Shown: piece by piece, positions 33,680 through 43,488 of the stretch
Position numbering within the stretch: the first letter of the stretch is position 1
Layout: every line of letters starts with the position of its first letter
NCBI GenBank assembly: GCA_903862935.1
Contig: CAIOZY010000041.1
Span: 1 to 64,000 of the forward strand
Reading direction: 5' to 3'
DNA from: an uncultured Opitutaceae bacterium
Lineage (GTDB): Bacteria > Verrucomicrobiota > Verrucomicrobiia > Opitutales > Opitutaceae
DNA: 64,000 nt
The notes under the pieces: model-generated
What the model was told of the DNA's origin: nothing
Databases searched by the model: none
Seen by the model: the letters and a program-made list of their open reading frames with translations, nothing else
Translations under genes and position numbers: made by a program

Positions 33680-35722
33680 ATGAGCTCGAAGTCCATTTCC
33701 CTGTTTGACCGCGCAATCATGGCGCAGGCTGTTGCCGACTCATTCCGCAAGCTCGACCCTCGGGCGCAGCTGAAGAACCCGGTGATGTTTGTTACCCTAG
33801 TCGGGGCGGTCCTCACCTTTCAGCAGCTTTTCACCGCGACTGAGCCGTTCGGATATGTCGTTCAAGTCGCTCTTTGGCTGCTTTTTACCGTGGTCTTTGC
33901 CAACTTCGCCGAGTCTGTGGCTGAGGGCCGCGGTAAGGCCCAGGCCCGAGCTCTGCGCTCGTCGCGCAGGCAGCTTGTGGCCCGACGTCGGCGCCGGGAC
34001 GGAGCGCTTGAGTCTGTTGACGCGTCCCAGCTTCGCAGAGGAGACATCGTCGCAGTCCCCGCCGGCCAGCTGATTCCCGGCGATGGCGAGGTCGTGGAAG
34101 GCGCCGCCTCAGTGGATGAGTCAGCCATCACGGGTGAGTCTGCGCCCGTCATCCGTGAAGCGGCCGGCGACCGCAGTGCGGTGACCGGCGGAACCAGCGT
34201 GCTCTCCGACTCGCTCGTGATCCGCATCACCGCGAATCCGGGTGAAGGTTTTTTCGACCACATGATCAGCCTCGTCGAGGGCGCAAGCCGACAGAAAACC
34301 CCCAACGAAATCGCGCTCACAATTCTCCTTTCCGCGCTCACGGTAATCTTCCTCCTCGTCATCGTCGCGCTCAGGCCGTTCGGCATTTACTCAAATGTTG
34401 CCTTCTCGATCACCACGCTCATCGCGCTGCTCGTCTGCCTGATCCCCACAACCATAGGCGGGCTGCTCAGCGCGATCGGGATCGCGGGCATGGACCGCCT
34501 GCTTCAGCGGAATGTCCTCGCCATGTCGGGGCGCGCTGTTGAGGCCGCCGGGGACATCGACGTGCTCCTGCTCGACAAGACCGGCACGATCACGCTCGGA
34601 AATCGCATGGCCAGCGAGTTCATACCCGCGCCCGGAATTTCCTCGGAGCGCTTTGCAAACGCCGCCCAAATCGCCTCGCTTGCGGACGAAACCCCCGAGG
34701 GCCGCAGCATAGTCCTGCTTGCCAAGGAGAAGTTCGGGCTCCGGGGCCGGGTGGTATCGACGCCGGCGCACGCGTTCGTGCCTTTCACGGCCCAGACGCG
34801 TATGAGCGGAATCGATTTTGCCGCCGATGGGGCTGTCCCAGCTCATTCCATCCGCAAGGGCGCAGCGGAGAACATTCGCACTTGGGTCGAATCCCAAGGT
34901 GGCAGCTATCCTCCCGCTGTTGGAGACGCCGTCGCGAGGATCTCCCGCGCTGGCGGCACGCCCCTCGTCGTCGCAGAAGACGGCGAAGTCCTTGGTGTTG
35001 TCTTCCTCAAGGACGTCGTGAAGGGGGGGATCAAGGAGCGCTTTGCGCAGCTTCGCGCGATGGGCATACGCACCGTCATGATCACCGGCGATAACCCCCT
35101 CACGGCCGCTGCCATAGCGGCCGAGGCAGGCGTCGACGATTTCCTAGCGCAGGCAACGCCCGAGATGAAGCTCGCGCACATCCGCGAGGAGCAGGCGAAA
35201 GGCCACCTCGTCGCCATGACTGGTGACGGGACCAACGACGCCCCTGCCTTGGCGCAGGCCGATGTCGGGGTCGCGATGAATACCGGCACGCAGGCGGCCA
35301 AGGAAGCCGGCAACATGGTCGACCTCGATTCCAATCCGACAAAGCTCCTCGAGATCGTCGAGATTGGGAAGCAGATGCTCATCACGCGTGGCGCGCTCAC
35401 GACATTCTCGATCGCGAACGATGTGGCCAAATACTTCGCCATAATTCCGGCAATGCTCGTTGGCGTGTTCCCCGCGATCGGGCCGCTCAATGTCATGCAT
35501 CTTGCTTCGCCGCACAGCGCAATCCTCAGCGCCGTAATCTTCAATGCCCTCGTCATCATCGCGCTCATTCCGCTTGCGCTTAGGGGCGTGCCCTACCGAC
35601 CCATTGGCGCGGCGGCGATGCTCCGCCGCAATCTGCTCCTCTACGGCTTCGGCGGCATCGTCGTGCCATTTATCGGCATCAAGACCATCGATCTGATCAT
35701 CACCGCCATCCACCTCGCTTAA
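33680..35722 (+). CDS. kdpB: Potassium-transporting ATPase subunit KdpB (P-type ATPase)
   Basis: KdpB is the catalytic P-type subunit. The 680-residue protein has the phosphorylated Asp in [10 protein letters not shown] near residue 299, the actuator TGES motif near 151-154 (its Ser is the inhibitory phosphorylation site in E. coli), and the hinge [20 protein letters not shown]. The frame is open to 33644, overlapping kdpA, but the ATG at 33680 gives the expected N-terminus. It is followed by an unusually long 106-bp gap before kdpC. Confidence 0.96.
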   Translation: MSSKSISLFDRAIMAQAVADSFRKLDPRAQLKNPVMFVTLVGAVLTFQQLFTATEPFGYVVQVALWLLFTVVFANFAESVAEGRGKAQARALRSSRRQLVARRRRRDGALESVDASQLRRGDIVAVPAGQLIPGDGEVVEGAASVDESAITGESAPVIREAAGDRSAVTGGTSVLSDSLVIRITANPGEGFFDHMISLVEGASRQKTPNEIALTILLSALTVIFLLVIVALRPFGIYSNVAFSITTLIALLVCLIPTTIGGLLSAIGIAGMDRLLQRNVLAMSGRAVEAAGDIDVLLLDKTGTITLGNRMASEFIPAPGISSERFANAAQIASLADETPEGRSIVLLAKEKFGLRGRVVSTPAHAFVPFTAQTRMSGIDFAADGAVPAHSIRKGAAENIRTWVESQGGSYPPAVGDAVARISRAGGTPLVVAEDGEVLGVVFLKDVVKGGIKERFAQLRAMGIRTVMITGDNPLTAAAIAAEAGVDDFLAQATPEMKLAHIREEQAKGHLVAMTGDGTNDAPALAQADVGVAMNTGTQAAKEAGNMVDLDSNPTKLLEIVEIGKQMLITRGALTTFSIANDVAKYFAIIPAMLVGVFPAIGPLNVMHLASPHSAILSAVIFNALVIIALIPLALRGVPYRPIGAAAMLRRNLLLYGFGGIVVPFIGIKTIDLIITAIHLA

Positions 35723-35736
35723 GACTCCCCACCACG

Positions 35737-35802
35737 AAGACACACGACTCAAACAATACTAGTTTATCGAACCGACCTTTCTGGCCGTCAGCACTGTGTC
35801 TT
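35737..35802 (+). repeat. Inverted repeat in the kdpB-kdpC gap
   Basis: AAGACACA (35737-35744) and TGTGTCTT (35795-35802) form perfect 8-bp arms with 50 bases between. In mRNA they could pair and shape the kdpB-kdpC intercistronic region. The significance is uncertain. Confidence 0.35.
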
Positions 35803-35828
35803 AATGCCCCCGGGTTGGGTCCCCTCCC

Positions 35829-36416
35829 ATGAGAACACTCCTCGCCGAACTCAAGATCTCTGTCCTCGTCACTTTGCTCTTTGCCGTACTGCTCTGCGGA
35901 GCTTATCCACTCGCGGTGTGGGCTGGCGCGCAGGCGCTGTTCCCCGCCAAGGCCAACGGTTCGCTCGTCCTTGACAAGGACGGCACTGTGCGCGGCTCGG
36001 CGCTGCTTGCGCAAAGTTTCTCAAGCGCGCCGTACTTCCACCCGCGCCCATCTGGCGCCGGCACCAGCTACGACGCCGCGAACTCCTCCGGAACAAACCT
36101 CGGTCCCACGAGCCGGAAACTCGCCGACGTCATTACTGCCGCTGTCGCGGCCTACCGCTCGGAGAATGATCTTGGCGCCGGAACGGCCGTGCCGGCCGAT
36201 GCGGTCACCTGCTCTGGCAGCGGTCTCGACCCGCACATCAGCCTCGCCAACGCCAGTGTCCAGGCCGGGCGAGTGGCGAAGGCCAGAGCCCTCCCGCCTG
36301 ATCGCGTGCGGGCACTCATCAAGCAATACACCGAAGGCCGCGACCTCAACGTGTTCGGCGACCCGGGAGTAAACGTGCTGCTGCTCAACCGGGCGCTTGA
36401 CCAGGAGGGCAAGTAA
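35829..36416 (+). CDS. kdpC: Potassium-transporting ATPase subunit KdpC
   Basis: KdpC is an accessory subunit with one N-terminal membrane helix (about 7-30) and a periplasmic domain. The 195-residue protein carries FHPRPSGAGTSYDAANSSGTNLGPTS, recognised here by its RPSGAG and NLGPTS parts, plus SGSGLDPHISLANASVQ and DPGVNVLLLNRAL at the C-terminus. The length is normal. The 106-bp spacing from kdpB is unusual; downstream a 240-bp gap contains no convincing gene. Confidence 0.94.
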   Translation: MRTLLAELKISVLVTLLFAVLLCGAYPLAVWAGAQALFPAKANGSLVLDKDGTVRGSALLAQSFSSAPYFHPRPSGAGTSYDAANSSGTNLGPTSRKLADVITAAVAAYRSENDLGAGTAVPADAVTCSGSGLDPHISLANASVQAGRVAKARALPPDRVRALIKQYTEGRDLNVFGDPGVNVLLLNRALDQEGK

Positions 36417-36656
36417 GGGAGCTGAGACGATTTCGGCACAGCGTCAGGAGACCATCGTGCGACAAATGCTGAGTGCCCGCAGCCCAGGTGGTGGCGTTTT
36501 TTCTCCGGATCCTCGTGCTGACCATGACCAACTCATCCTGTCGCCTCCAATGCGATCCAACGAGACACCTACGGACTCGATGACGCAGCCGAGGTGCGGG
36601 CCAATCTTACCGCCCAATCGCCAAGCCGTGATCGCTGGGCACGAAAGGACTCCGAT

Positions 36657-37061
36657 ATGATCATCGACAATCCAGTTCATACGTGGCTCGCCGCGATAGG
36701 CCTGACCGCAGCGCTTTTTCTCGAGCCGCCCGCCTTGGCGGTGGTTCCGGCACCCCCGGTGGCCACGCCTACGACCGAGGCGGCCAATCTCGTCGCTGCC
36801 CTCGAAAGAGCTGACCGCGCCGCATTCGTTGTAGACGGGGATGCTACGTTTTCGGTCCTTGGGAAGAAACAGTTTGACGCGCTTACGCTTCAGCTCGGCA
36901 GCCGCCTCAAGCGGGGCTACGAACTTTCGCCCTTGGGCGAGCTCAGGCAACGAGGCCAGCAGATCACGCTTTGGAGAATCACGTTCGAGGATGGAGGAGA
37001 CGATGTGCTGGCGATGCTCAGCCGGAAGGACGGAAGGGTCACCGGTTTCTGGGTGAATTAG
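36657..37061 (+). CDS. Small exported protein in the kdp locus
   Basis: The 134-residue protein has a hydrophobic N-terminal segment (about 8-27) that may be a signal peptide or anchor, a Pro/Ala/Val-rich spacer, and a compact domain with FVVDGDATFSVLGKKQFDALTLQLGSR, ending LSRKDGRVTGFWVN. AAAGGA stands 8 bp before the ATG. I do not recognise a family. Its position between kdpC and kdpD suggests a link to potassium sensing or pump assembly. A frame open further upstream (36594) looks non-native. Confidence 0.6.
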   Translation: MIIDNPVHTWLAAIGLTAALFLEPPALAVVPAPPVATPTTEAANLVAALERADRAAFVVDGDATFSVLGKKQFDALTLQLGSRLKRGYELSPLGELRQRGQQITLWRITFEDGGDDVLAMLSRKDGRVTGFWVN

Positions 37062-37064
37062 ATT

Positions 37065-37277
37065 GTGACCGATCCCGGCAACTGTCTCGAGGAGCAACGC
37101 GGCGCCGGCGGGCGTCGGTCCGCCGGCATCTCCTGGTTTGAGCTGAGCAAGTTGGTACTCACCCCGTCGCGGGCCCTTGTTGCGCCCCTGTCCGCTCCAA
37201 CCGTGGCGCTGGGGCTCTTGCTGATCGGGAAGCTCGTGTTGCGTATCGCGACCGCCTCGGTGGTGCTCTCACTTTAG
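37065..37277 (+). CDS. Possible small membrane protein between kdp genes
   Basis: A GTG lies 3 bp after the preceding stop and opens a 70-residue frame. The first 30 residues are polar and Gly/Arg-rich, and a hydrophobic stretch (about 41-68) could span the membrane once. The position and coupling argue for it; the rare start and absence of a known family argue against it. It ends 68 bp before kdpD. Confidence 0.3.
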   Translation: MTDPGNCLEEQRGAGGRRSAGISWFELSKLVLTPSRALVAPLSAPTVALGLLLIGKLVLRIATASVVLSL

Positions 37278-37345
37278 GTCACAGACAACGCCGGACTTCT
37301 CGCAAATCACTCGCCCTCCACACAATCAATTATAACCTCCCCAGT

Positions 37346-40039
37346 ATGTCCGATGCCGGTCGTATAGTCGCGTCGTCGGGTCGGCCCGATCCTGACGCAC
37401 TGCTCGCCTCGCTGAAGCGCGACGAGCGCCGGGCAATCCGCGGCCGTCTCAAAGTCTTCTTCGGGATGTGTCCCGGCGTGGGCAAGACCTACGCGATGCT
37501 CCGGGCCGCACAGTTGGAGGGGCGCGGGGGCATAGATCTTGTCGTAGGTGTCGTCGAAACCCACGGGCGCCAGGAGACCGAGGCCCTGCTCACCGGTTTG
37601 TCCGTGATTCCACGCAGGGAGGTCGAGCTAAGCGGCATTCGCGTGACCGAGATGGATCTGGAAGCGATCCTCCAGCGCAGACCACGACTTGTGCTCGTCG
37701 ATGAGCTGGCCCACACGAACGCCCCTGGCTCCCGGCACCCCAAGCGCTACCAGGATGTGGTGGAGTTGCTCGACTGGGGGATAGACGTATTCACCACGCT
37801 CAACGTCCAGCACCTTGAGAGTCGCGCCGACGCGGTCCGGCAGATCACAGGAGCGCCGGTGCACGAAACCGTGCCCGACTCAGTGTTTGAGCTGGTGGAC
37901 CAGATCGAACTCATCGACGTCACTCCGGAGGCGTTGCGCGGGCGGCTCGCCGAAGGGAAGGTCTACTTGGGTGACCGGGCGGCCGTCGCCGCGGAGCACT
38001 TCTTCAGGGACACCAACCTGACCGCGCTGCGTGAGCTCGCACTGCGCTTCGTAGCAGAACGCGTTGACAAGAGGCTGCGAGAACTGCGCGCGACCACGCT
38101 GCTCAAGACCGTCTGGCGCTCCGGCGAGCGTCTGCTCGTTGCCGTCGGCCCCAGCCCCTCGTCGACCCAACTCGTGCGTTGGACGCGGCGCATGGCGGCT
38201 GCCCAAGGGGCATCATGGGTTGCCGTGAGCGTCGAGGCCTCGAGACCGCTGGAGCCGGATGCCCTCCGCCGTCTTGAGAAGAACCTCGCCCTTGCGCGCG
38301 AGCTCGGCGCCGAGGTAGTTGTCACACATGACGACGTCGTGGCCAACGCCCTCGTGAGGGTGGCGCTGCAGAATAACGCGACCCAGATCGTCGTCGGCAA
38401 GTCGCGGTCTCCGCGGTGGTTTGATGCATTGCGTGGCGGCAGCCTGATCGACCGCCTGCTGCGCATCAGCGGCCCCATCGACATCTACGTCGTTCCCGCC
38501 GAACGCACGGAGGGAACCTCCAGCACCTGGTTCGACTGGCGGCCCGTCGCGCCCTCGCCGGCCCGCGAATACGCCGAGGTGCTAGGAGTGCTCGCTGCCC
38601 TCACGGCCGCCTTTTGGTTCCTGACGCCGGCGACGGGCTACCTGGCGGTTGGCATGCTCTATCTGCTTGCCGTCATCGTGCTCAGCCTGCGCGTCGGCCG
38701 GGGCCCTGTCATTCTCGCGGGAGCCTTTAGCGCTGTTATCTGGGATTTTTTGTTCATCCCACCGCTGTTCACCTTCTACATCGCCAAGCTCGAGGACGGG
38801 GTGTTGTTCATCACCTATTTCGTTGTCTCCCTCATTGCAGGCCACCTCACCGCGCGCGTGCGTGCACAACAGCGCAACGAACGGATGAGGGAAGACCGAG
38901 CGACCGCTCTCTTTCACCTTACCCAGGCGTTGAGCGCCGCGGGAACGTTGGACGACGCTGTGTTTGGTGCGCTGAGGCAGGCGGATGCGCTCTTCGCAGC
39001 GCAGTCCGCACTCCTGCTTGGCAGCGAAAGCCAGCCTGGGCTCACCCCACACTTCGCCGGCTCGTTCACGCTGAGTCAGAAAGAGCAGGGAGTAGCGGAC
39101 TGGGCTTGGCGCAACCGTAAGAACGCCGGGCGTTTCAGCGACACGCTCCCGGGCTCCGAGGGCTTCTATGTGCCGCTGGTGAGGGAGGGCGCCGCCATTG
39201 GAGTTCTCGCGGTTAGGGTGCCTCCAGAGGCGGTGCTCACGCTCGCGCAGAGGGATCTCGTCGAGAGTTTCGCCGCGCAGCTCGCGCTTTTTGTCGAACG
39301 CGAGTCTTTGCGCGCCGCGGGCGAGCGGGAGAAGCTTCTCGCTGAGTCCGAAAAGCTTCACCGGGCGCTCCTCGACGGCGTATCCCACGAGTTAAAGACC
39401 CCTCTTGCCGTGCTGGCGACCGCAGCGGATAGCATCGCAACCGCCGATGAACCCACCCGCCTCGCTCTGGTTGGCGAGATCCGAACCGCAACGCGCCGCC
39501 TCATCCGCCTCGTCACCAACCTCCTCGATCAGACACGCCTCGAGTCCGGTGCGTTACGGCCAAGACTCGACTGGTGCGACGCACATGACTTGGTGAACTC
39601 CGCTGTCGAGGGAGTGCGCGATTCGCTTGCGGGGCATCCGTTTGAAGTCGCGGTGCCCGCCGAACTACCCCTCTTCCGGGCCGATGCGGCGCTCATGGAG
39701 CAGGTTATCGCTAATCTCCTCCTCAACGCTGCACTCCATACGCCCGAGGCCACGCCGATCTTTCTTACCGCAGGTGTCGACGGTGCGCGTGCGCGGGTCT
39801 TCTTTACCGTTGCCGACCGCGGCCCGGGCTTTCCGATGGCGATGCGTGAGCGGCTGTTTCAAAAGTTTCAGAGGGGAGACGCTGCGCACGCCGGAGGCCT
39901 CGGGCTTGGGCTCTCGATCATCCGCGGTTTCGTTGAAGCACAGGGCGGCGATATCGTTGTGGGCGAGAATCCCGGCGGCGGAGCGGTGTTTACTGTTTAC
40001 CTCCCCTACGCGCCCCATGGTAGGGTGCCTACCGAATGA
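37346..40039 (+). CDS. kdpD: Sensor histidine kinase KdpD
   Basis: KdpD senses potassium limitation and turgor and phosphorylates KdpE. The 897-residue protein has the KdpD N-terminal domain with a P-loop (FFGMCPGVGKTYAM near 38-51) and LVDELAHTNAPGSRH, a Usp-like domain (about 255-385), four membrane helices (DUF4118, about 410-500) and a GAF-like region (about 530-650). The C-terminal part has HisKA with His in GVSHELKTPLAVL near 675, and an HATPase with GLGLGLSIIRGFVEAQGG. The Arg-rich part after the helices is also present. It overlaps kdpE by ATGA. Confidence 0.95.
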   Translation: MSDAGRIVASSGRPDPDALLASLKRDERRAIRGRLKVFFGMCPGVGKTYAMLRAAQLEGRGGIDLVVGVVETHGRQETEALLTGLSVIPRREVELSGIRVTEMDLEAILQRRPRLVLVDELAHTNAPGSRHPKRYQDVVELLDWGIDVFTTLNVQHLESRADAVRQITGAPVHETVPDSVFELVDQIELIDVTPEALRGRLAEGKVYLGDRAAVAAEHFFRDTNLTALRELALRFVAERVDKRLRELRATTLLKTVWRSGERLLVAVGPSPSSTQLVRWTRRMAAAQGASWVAVSVEASRPLEPDALRRLEKNLALARELGAEVVVTHDDVVANALVRVALQNNATQIVVGKSRSPRWFDALRGGSLIDRLLRISGPIDIYVVPAERTEGTSSTWFDWRPVAPSPAREYAEVLGVLAALTAAFWFLTPATGYLAVGMLYLLAVIVLSLRVGRGPVILAGAFSAVIWDFLFIPPLFTFYIAKLEDGVLFITYFVVSLIAGHLTARVRAQQRNERMREDRATALFHLTQALSAAGTLDDAVFGALRQADALFAAQSALLLGSESQPGLTPHFAGSFTLSQKEQGVADWAWRNRKNAGRFSDTLPGSEGFYVPLVREGAAIGVLAVRVPPEAVLTLAQRDLVESFAAQLALFVERESLRAAGEREKLLAESEKLHRALLDGVSHELKTPLAVLATAADSIATADEPTRLALVGEIRTATRRLIRLVTNLLDQTRLESGALRPRLDWCDAHDLVNSAVEGVRDSLAGHPFEVAVPAELPLFRADAALMEQVIANLLLNAALHTPEATPIFLTAGVDGARARVFFTVADRGPGFPMAMRERLFQKFQRGDAAHAGGLGLGLSIIRGFVEAQGGDIVVGENPGGGAVFTVYLPYAPHGRVPTE

Positions 40040-40731
40040 GCGAGTCTGCCCGCCCACTCGACGTCCTCATTATCGACGACGAGGTCCAAATTCGCCGGCT
40101 TCTCCGACTTACCCTTGAGTCCGCTGGCTACCGCGTGCGGGAGGCCGAGAACGGCACGCTAGGGCTCAACGAAGCCGCTGTCCGCCGACCCGATGCGGTC
40201 ATCCTAGACCTCAGCCTGCCAGATCTCGGCGGCCTCGAGGTGCTCCGCCGTCTGCGCGAGTGGAGCCAGATCCCTGTCCTCATTCTCTCGGTGCGCGGCG
40301 CCGAGACCGACAAGATCGCTGCCCTCGATGCCGGGGCTGACGATTACCTTACGAAGCCATTCGGGGGTGGCGAGCTTCTCGCGCGAGTTCGCGTAATGCT
40401 CCGGCGGGCGCAACCTTCTGGCGAGGCCTCGATTGTGCGCTTTGGCGACGTCGAGGTCGACTTTACGCAACGGATTGTCACGCGTGCGGGGGCTGATATC
40501 CATCTGACGGTCAAGGAATACGCGCTGCTCCGGCTGTTGCTCCAGCATCGCGGCAAGGTCATCACCCACCGCCAACTCCTACGCGACGTGTGGGGCCCCG
40601 GACATGAAGAGGACACCCACTATCTTCGGGTCCACATGGTCAGCCTGCGCAAGAAGATCGAGTCGACCCCTGAGCAGCCTAAATTCCTGAGGACGGAATC
40701 CGGGGTCGGTTACCGGTTCACTGACGCTTGA
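40036..40731 (+). CDS. kdpE: Response regulator KdpE (OmpR family)
   Basis: The 231-residue protein has a receiver domain with the acidic pair in IIDDEVQ (about 13-15), the phosphoacceptor Asp near 58 in VILDLSLPD, and the conserved Lys in LTKPF near 107. A winged-helix Trans_Reg_C DNA-binding domain (about 135-230) follows, with VKEYALLRLLLQHRGKVITHRQLL and VHMVSLRKKIE. It is the last gene of the kdp operon and most likely binds the phased CTTAAC repeats upstream of the operon. Confidence 0.95.
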   Translation: MSESARPLDVLIIDDEVQIRRLLRLTLESAGYRVREAENGTLGLNEAAVRRPDAVILDLSLPDLGGLEVLRRLREWSQIPVLILSVRGAETDKIAALDAGADDYLTKPFGGGELLARVRVMLRRAQPSGEASIVRFGDVEVDFTQRIVTRAGADIHLTVKEYALLRLLLQHRGKVITHRQLLRDVWGPGHEEDTHYLRVHMVSLRKKIESTPEQPKFLRTESGVGYRFTDA

Positions 40732-40844
40732 TGGAGCCCAGGTCGAGTCGGCCGATTTGAGGAATCGACCGTTCCACCCAACCGGGTTTCTAGTCCGTGG
40801 TTGACACAGGGCTCAGCTGTACGCCCACCATGGAGCTTGCCTCC

Positions 40845-41309
40845 ATGAACCCGGTCCAGCTCCGTCCCTTCAAGATTGAGGACTACAACGAGGTTCACGC
40901 CCTGTGGGCCTCGACCGAGGGGATTGGCCTAAGCGAATCCGATGCGCGGGAGGCCGTCGCCGCCTTCCTCGAGCGCAACCCAGGGCTCAGCCTTGCCGCG
41001 GTTTCAGAAGGCAGGATCGTCGGAGCGGTGCTGTGCGGGCACGACGGCCGGAGAGGCTATCTGCACCATCTGGCCGTCTGCCCGGATTGGAGGCGCAGGG
41101 GCGTGGGCCGCGCGATTGTTCGGCAATGTCTGGAGCGGCTGAAAACCGCGGGGATTCCGAAGTGCAACCTGTTCCTCTATGCGGACAACGCCGCGGGAGA
41201 GGTATTTTGGAGGCGCCTGGGATGGACCGTTCGGGCCGACCTGCACTTGGTTCAAAGGCCCACCAGTTCCGCGGATGCCAACGAAAAGAGCAGGTGCAAG
41301 AGCTGCTGA
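40845..41309 (+). CDS. GNAT family N-acetyltransferase
   Basis: The 154-residue protein has the GNAT fold with the acetyl-CoA-binding segment LAVCPDWRRRGVGRAIV near 76-92 and a C-terminal FYADNAAGEVFWRRLGWT-type strand (here LYADNAAGEVFWRRLGWT). The acceptor is unknown; RimI-like or small-molecule acetyltransferases are possible. ATG at 40845 was preferred because TGGAG lies 9 bp before it; ATG at 40830 is an alternative. It has no obvious functional partner nearby. Confidence 0.88.
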   Translation: MNPVQLRPFKIEDYNEVHALWASTEGIGLSESDAREAVAAFLERNPGLSLAAVSEGRIVGAVLCGHDGRRGYLHHLAVCPDWRRRGVGRAIVRQCLERLKTAGIPKCNLFLYADNAAGEVFWRRLGWTVRADLHLVQRPTSSADANEKSRCKSC

Positions 41310-41412
41310 ATGATGGGATGAGACACTGTATTCCCCAGCCGGCGCGACTTCTGACTCGACAGTTTGCTGCCGGTACGTGTTTTGAACCGGCGGAAATTCC
41401 CCGCGCACACCC

Positions 41413-42483
41413 ATGAAAATCGGCCTAGGCCTCTACCGGCACATGCTTACCCCGGACAACTTCCGCTTTGCGCGGCAGGCCGGAGCAACCCACGTCGTCG
41501 CGCATCTCGTGGACTACTTTCGGGGCGGAACGCACAACCCTTCGGACAACCAGCCGACCGGGGCCGACCAGGGATGGGGGTTGGCGGGCGACCCAGATCA
41601 GCTCTGGACGGCGGCCGAGTTGAAGGCGCTGCGAAAGAGCGTCGAGGATGCGGGCCTCACGCTTGAGGCGATCGAGAACTTCGATCCGGCCCACTGGCAT
41701 GACATCCTCCTCGACGGGCCCCAGCGCAGCCGGCACATCGACAACGTCAAGACCCTGCTTCGCAGGCTCGGAGAGGCGGAGATCCCCATCATGGGATACA
41801 ATTTCAGCATCGCAGGGGTAGCAGGAAGGATTACTGGGGACTTCGCCCGGGGCGGTGCGCTGTCGGTGGGCATGAGCGGGCCCTACGACCTGCCGATGCC
41901 CCAGGGCATGGCGTGGAACATGGTCTACGATGCGAAGGCCCCGGCCGGGGCGGCGGAGCCGGCCACGTCGGAACAGCTCTGGGACCGGCTGGAGAGGTTT
42001 CTGGGCGAGGTTCTTCCCGTTGCGGAAAGGGCCGGGGTGAAGATGGCTGCCCATCCCGACGACCCGCCGATGCCGACCATCCGCGGCCAGCCCCGCTTGG
42101 TCTACCAGCCGCAGTACTATCAGCGGCTGATCGACCTGAATCTGAGCCCGTCAAACGCGCTGGAGTTCTGCATCGGCTCTATCGCCGAGATGACGGACGG
42201 CGATGTCTACAAGGCGGTCGACCGCTACAGCAGCCAGCACCGGATCGCCTACATCCACTTCCGCAATGTCCGTGGCAAGGTTCCCTTCTACAAGGAGAGC
42301 TTCGTGGACGACGGGGATATCGATATGCTGCGCGTCCTGAAGATTCTTAAGCGAAACGGTTTTGATGGAGTCCTCGTCCCGGACCACACGCCCCAAATGA
42401 CCTGCTCGGCGCCCTGGTATGCGGGCATGGCCTTTGCGACCGGCTACATCGCGGGAGCGATGAGGGCCCTGGGAATCCGGTAA
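41413..42483 (+). CDS. uxuA: Mannonate dehydratase
   Basis: UxuA converts D-mannonate to 2-keto-3-deoxygluconate in hexuronate breakdown. The 356-residue TIM-barrel protein shows LRRLGEAEIPIMGYNFSIAGV, a metal/active-site segment with AAHPDDPPMPTIRGQPR, and NALEFCIGSIAEM, which are UxuA landmarks. It is somewhat shorter than E. coli UxuA (394 residues), as is common outside enterobacteria. No other hexuronate genes lie in the window. Confidence 0.9.
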   Translation: MKIGLGLYRHMLTPDNFRFARQAGATHVVAHLVDYFRGGTHNPSDNQPTGADQGWGLAGDPDQLWTAAELKALRKSVEDAGLTLEAIENFDPAHWHDILLDGPQRSRHIDNVKTLLRRLGEAEIPIMGYNFSIAGVAGRITGDFARGGALSVGMSGPYDLPMPQGMAWNMVYDAKAPAGAAEPATSEQLWDRLERFLGEVLPVAERAGVKMAAHPDDPPMPTIRGQPRLVYQPQYYQRLIDLNLSPSNALEFCIGSIAEMTDGDVYKAVDRYSSQHRIAYIHFRNVRGKVPFYKESFVDDGDIDMLRVLKILKRNGFDGVLVPDHTPQMTCSAPWYAGMAFATGYIAGAMRALGIR

Positions 42484-42847
42484 CCTTTTTGACTTCGGCG
42501 GGGTCGATTCAGGTCTTGCGGCGACAAGAGCCGCCGAGATGTTCCCCGAGAACCATGCGCCCACGGGAGGGCGGGGAAGGAAGCGCCGTCAGCGATCTGC
42601 TTGCAGTGACCCTGTACCGACCGGGATGCAGATGAGCAATAATGCCTCAGGCAACGCTACCAATTTACGCTCAAACATCGCAGCAAACATTGTATCAATA
42701 CCTCCTCGTATTTTTGTGGAGTTAGAGCACGCTTTGATGAGGTTAAAAAATATGTCTGCCAACGGGTTACGGAAATTTGTTAGTCCTGTTTGATCACTGC
42801 AGTTTCATCGGAACATCGCTTTCAGATTGCCGTAGGGCGCCTCCTCA
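42484..42847. other. AT-rich gap upstream of the PAS-HTH gene
   Basis: In this 364-bp gap the part from about 42630 to 42790 is markedly AT-rich compared with the genome and has no convincing gene. A frame 42539-42793 (84 residues) can be read but has no ribosome site, no family and an odd composition. The region may carry control signals for the regulator gene or be an old insertion. Confidence 0.45.
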
Positions 42848-43462
42848 ATGGATCCGCACAAGCAAGCCATCACAATCAGGGAGTCGGTCCTCAAGGAGGC
42901 CTTGGACCGCTATGCGTTTCCGGCGGTGATCGCCAATCCGAACCATCGCATCGTGTATATTAACCAGGCTTTCACGGAACGGTACGAATGGCAGGCCCGC
43001 GACCTCATTGGGCTTAGCACGGCCTTCCTCCTGCCACCCGGGTTCTCGGAGGGGGAAATTAAGACCCTCAGAAGGAGCACGGAGAAGGCCCCGTTCGGTT
43101 GGGAGGGCACGGTTCCTCTCCTGACAAAGAGCAAGAAGCAGGTCATTGTCTACGGAAGGACTTTTGCATTGAAGGCGTCGCGGGAGACGGACGCGATCTT
43201 CAAGCTCGGGATCCTCGTCGAGTGCGAACGAGCGAAGGAGGCAGAGACATCGCTCGTGGGACTCATGGCGCTTGACCTACTCAACACCCGAGACGGAGCG
43301 GATCAGAAAGGGGAGGTACGCAAGCGCCCCAGGACGAAGCAGGACGAGGTCCGGAGGCTCAAGGAGATGGGGTTTTCGAACAAGGAGATTGCCGCTGCGA
43401 TCGGCATCTCCCCGAACGCGGTGAATGTCACGCTGTTCCGGATTCGGCAGAAGACCCGGTAA
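42848..43462 (+). CDS. PAS-domain transcriptional regulator with C-terminal HTH
   Basis: The 204-residue protein has a PAS domain (about 18-125) beginning with YAFPAVIANPNHRIVYINQAF and a Glu/Arg-rich linker. Its end resembles the HTH of sigma region 4 or LuxR proteins: RRLKEMGFSNKEIAAAIGISPNAVNVTLFRIRQK. The composition suggests a one-component regulator responding to a small molecule, light or redox via PAS. No kinase is encoded beside it. Targets are unknown; the adjacent gap is a candidate. Confidence 0.8.
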   Translation: MDPHKQAITIRESVLKEALDRYAFPAVIANPNHRIVYINQAFTERYEWQARDLIGLSTAFLLPPGFSEGEIKTLRRSTEKAPFGWEGTVPLLTKSKKQVIVYGRTFALKASRETDAIFKLGILVECERAKEAETSLVGLMALDLLNTRDGADQKGEVRKRPRTKQDEVRRLKEMGFSNKEIAAAIGISPNAVNVTLFRIRQKTR

Positions 43463-43488
43463 TGCCGACGGCAGCGAACCGCCGGGTC

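Noticed and set aside
36397-36660. 87-residue frame overlapping the kdpC end
   Set aside because: It overlaps the end of kdpC, has no ribosome site, and shows no hydrophobic or domain pattern.
42539-42793. 84-residue frame in the AT-rich gap
   Set aside because: No ribosome site, no family, unusual composition and no linkage. Kept only as part of the gap.
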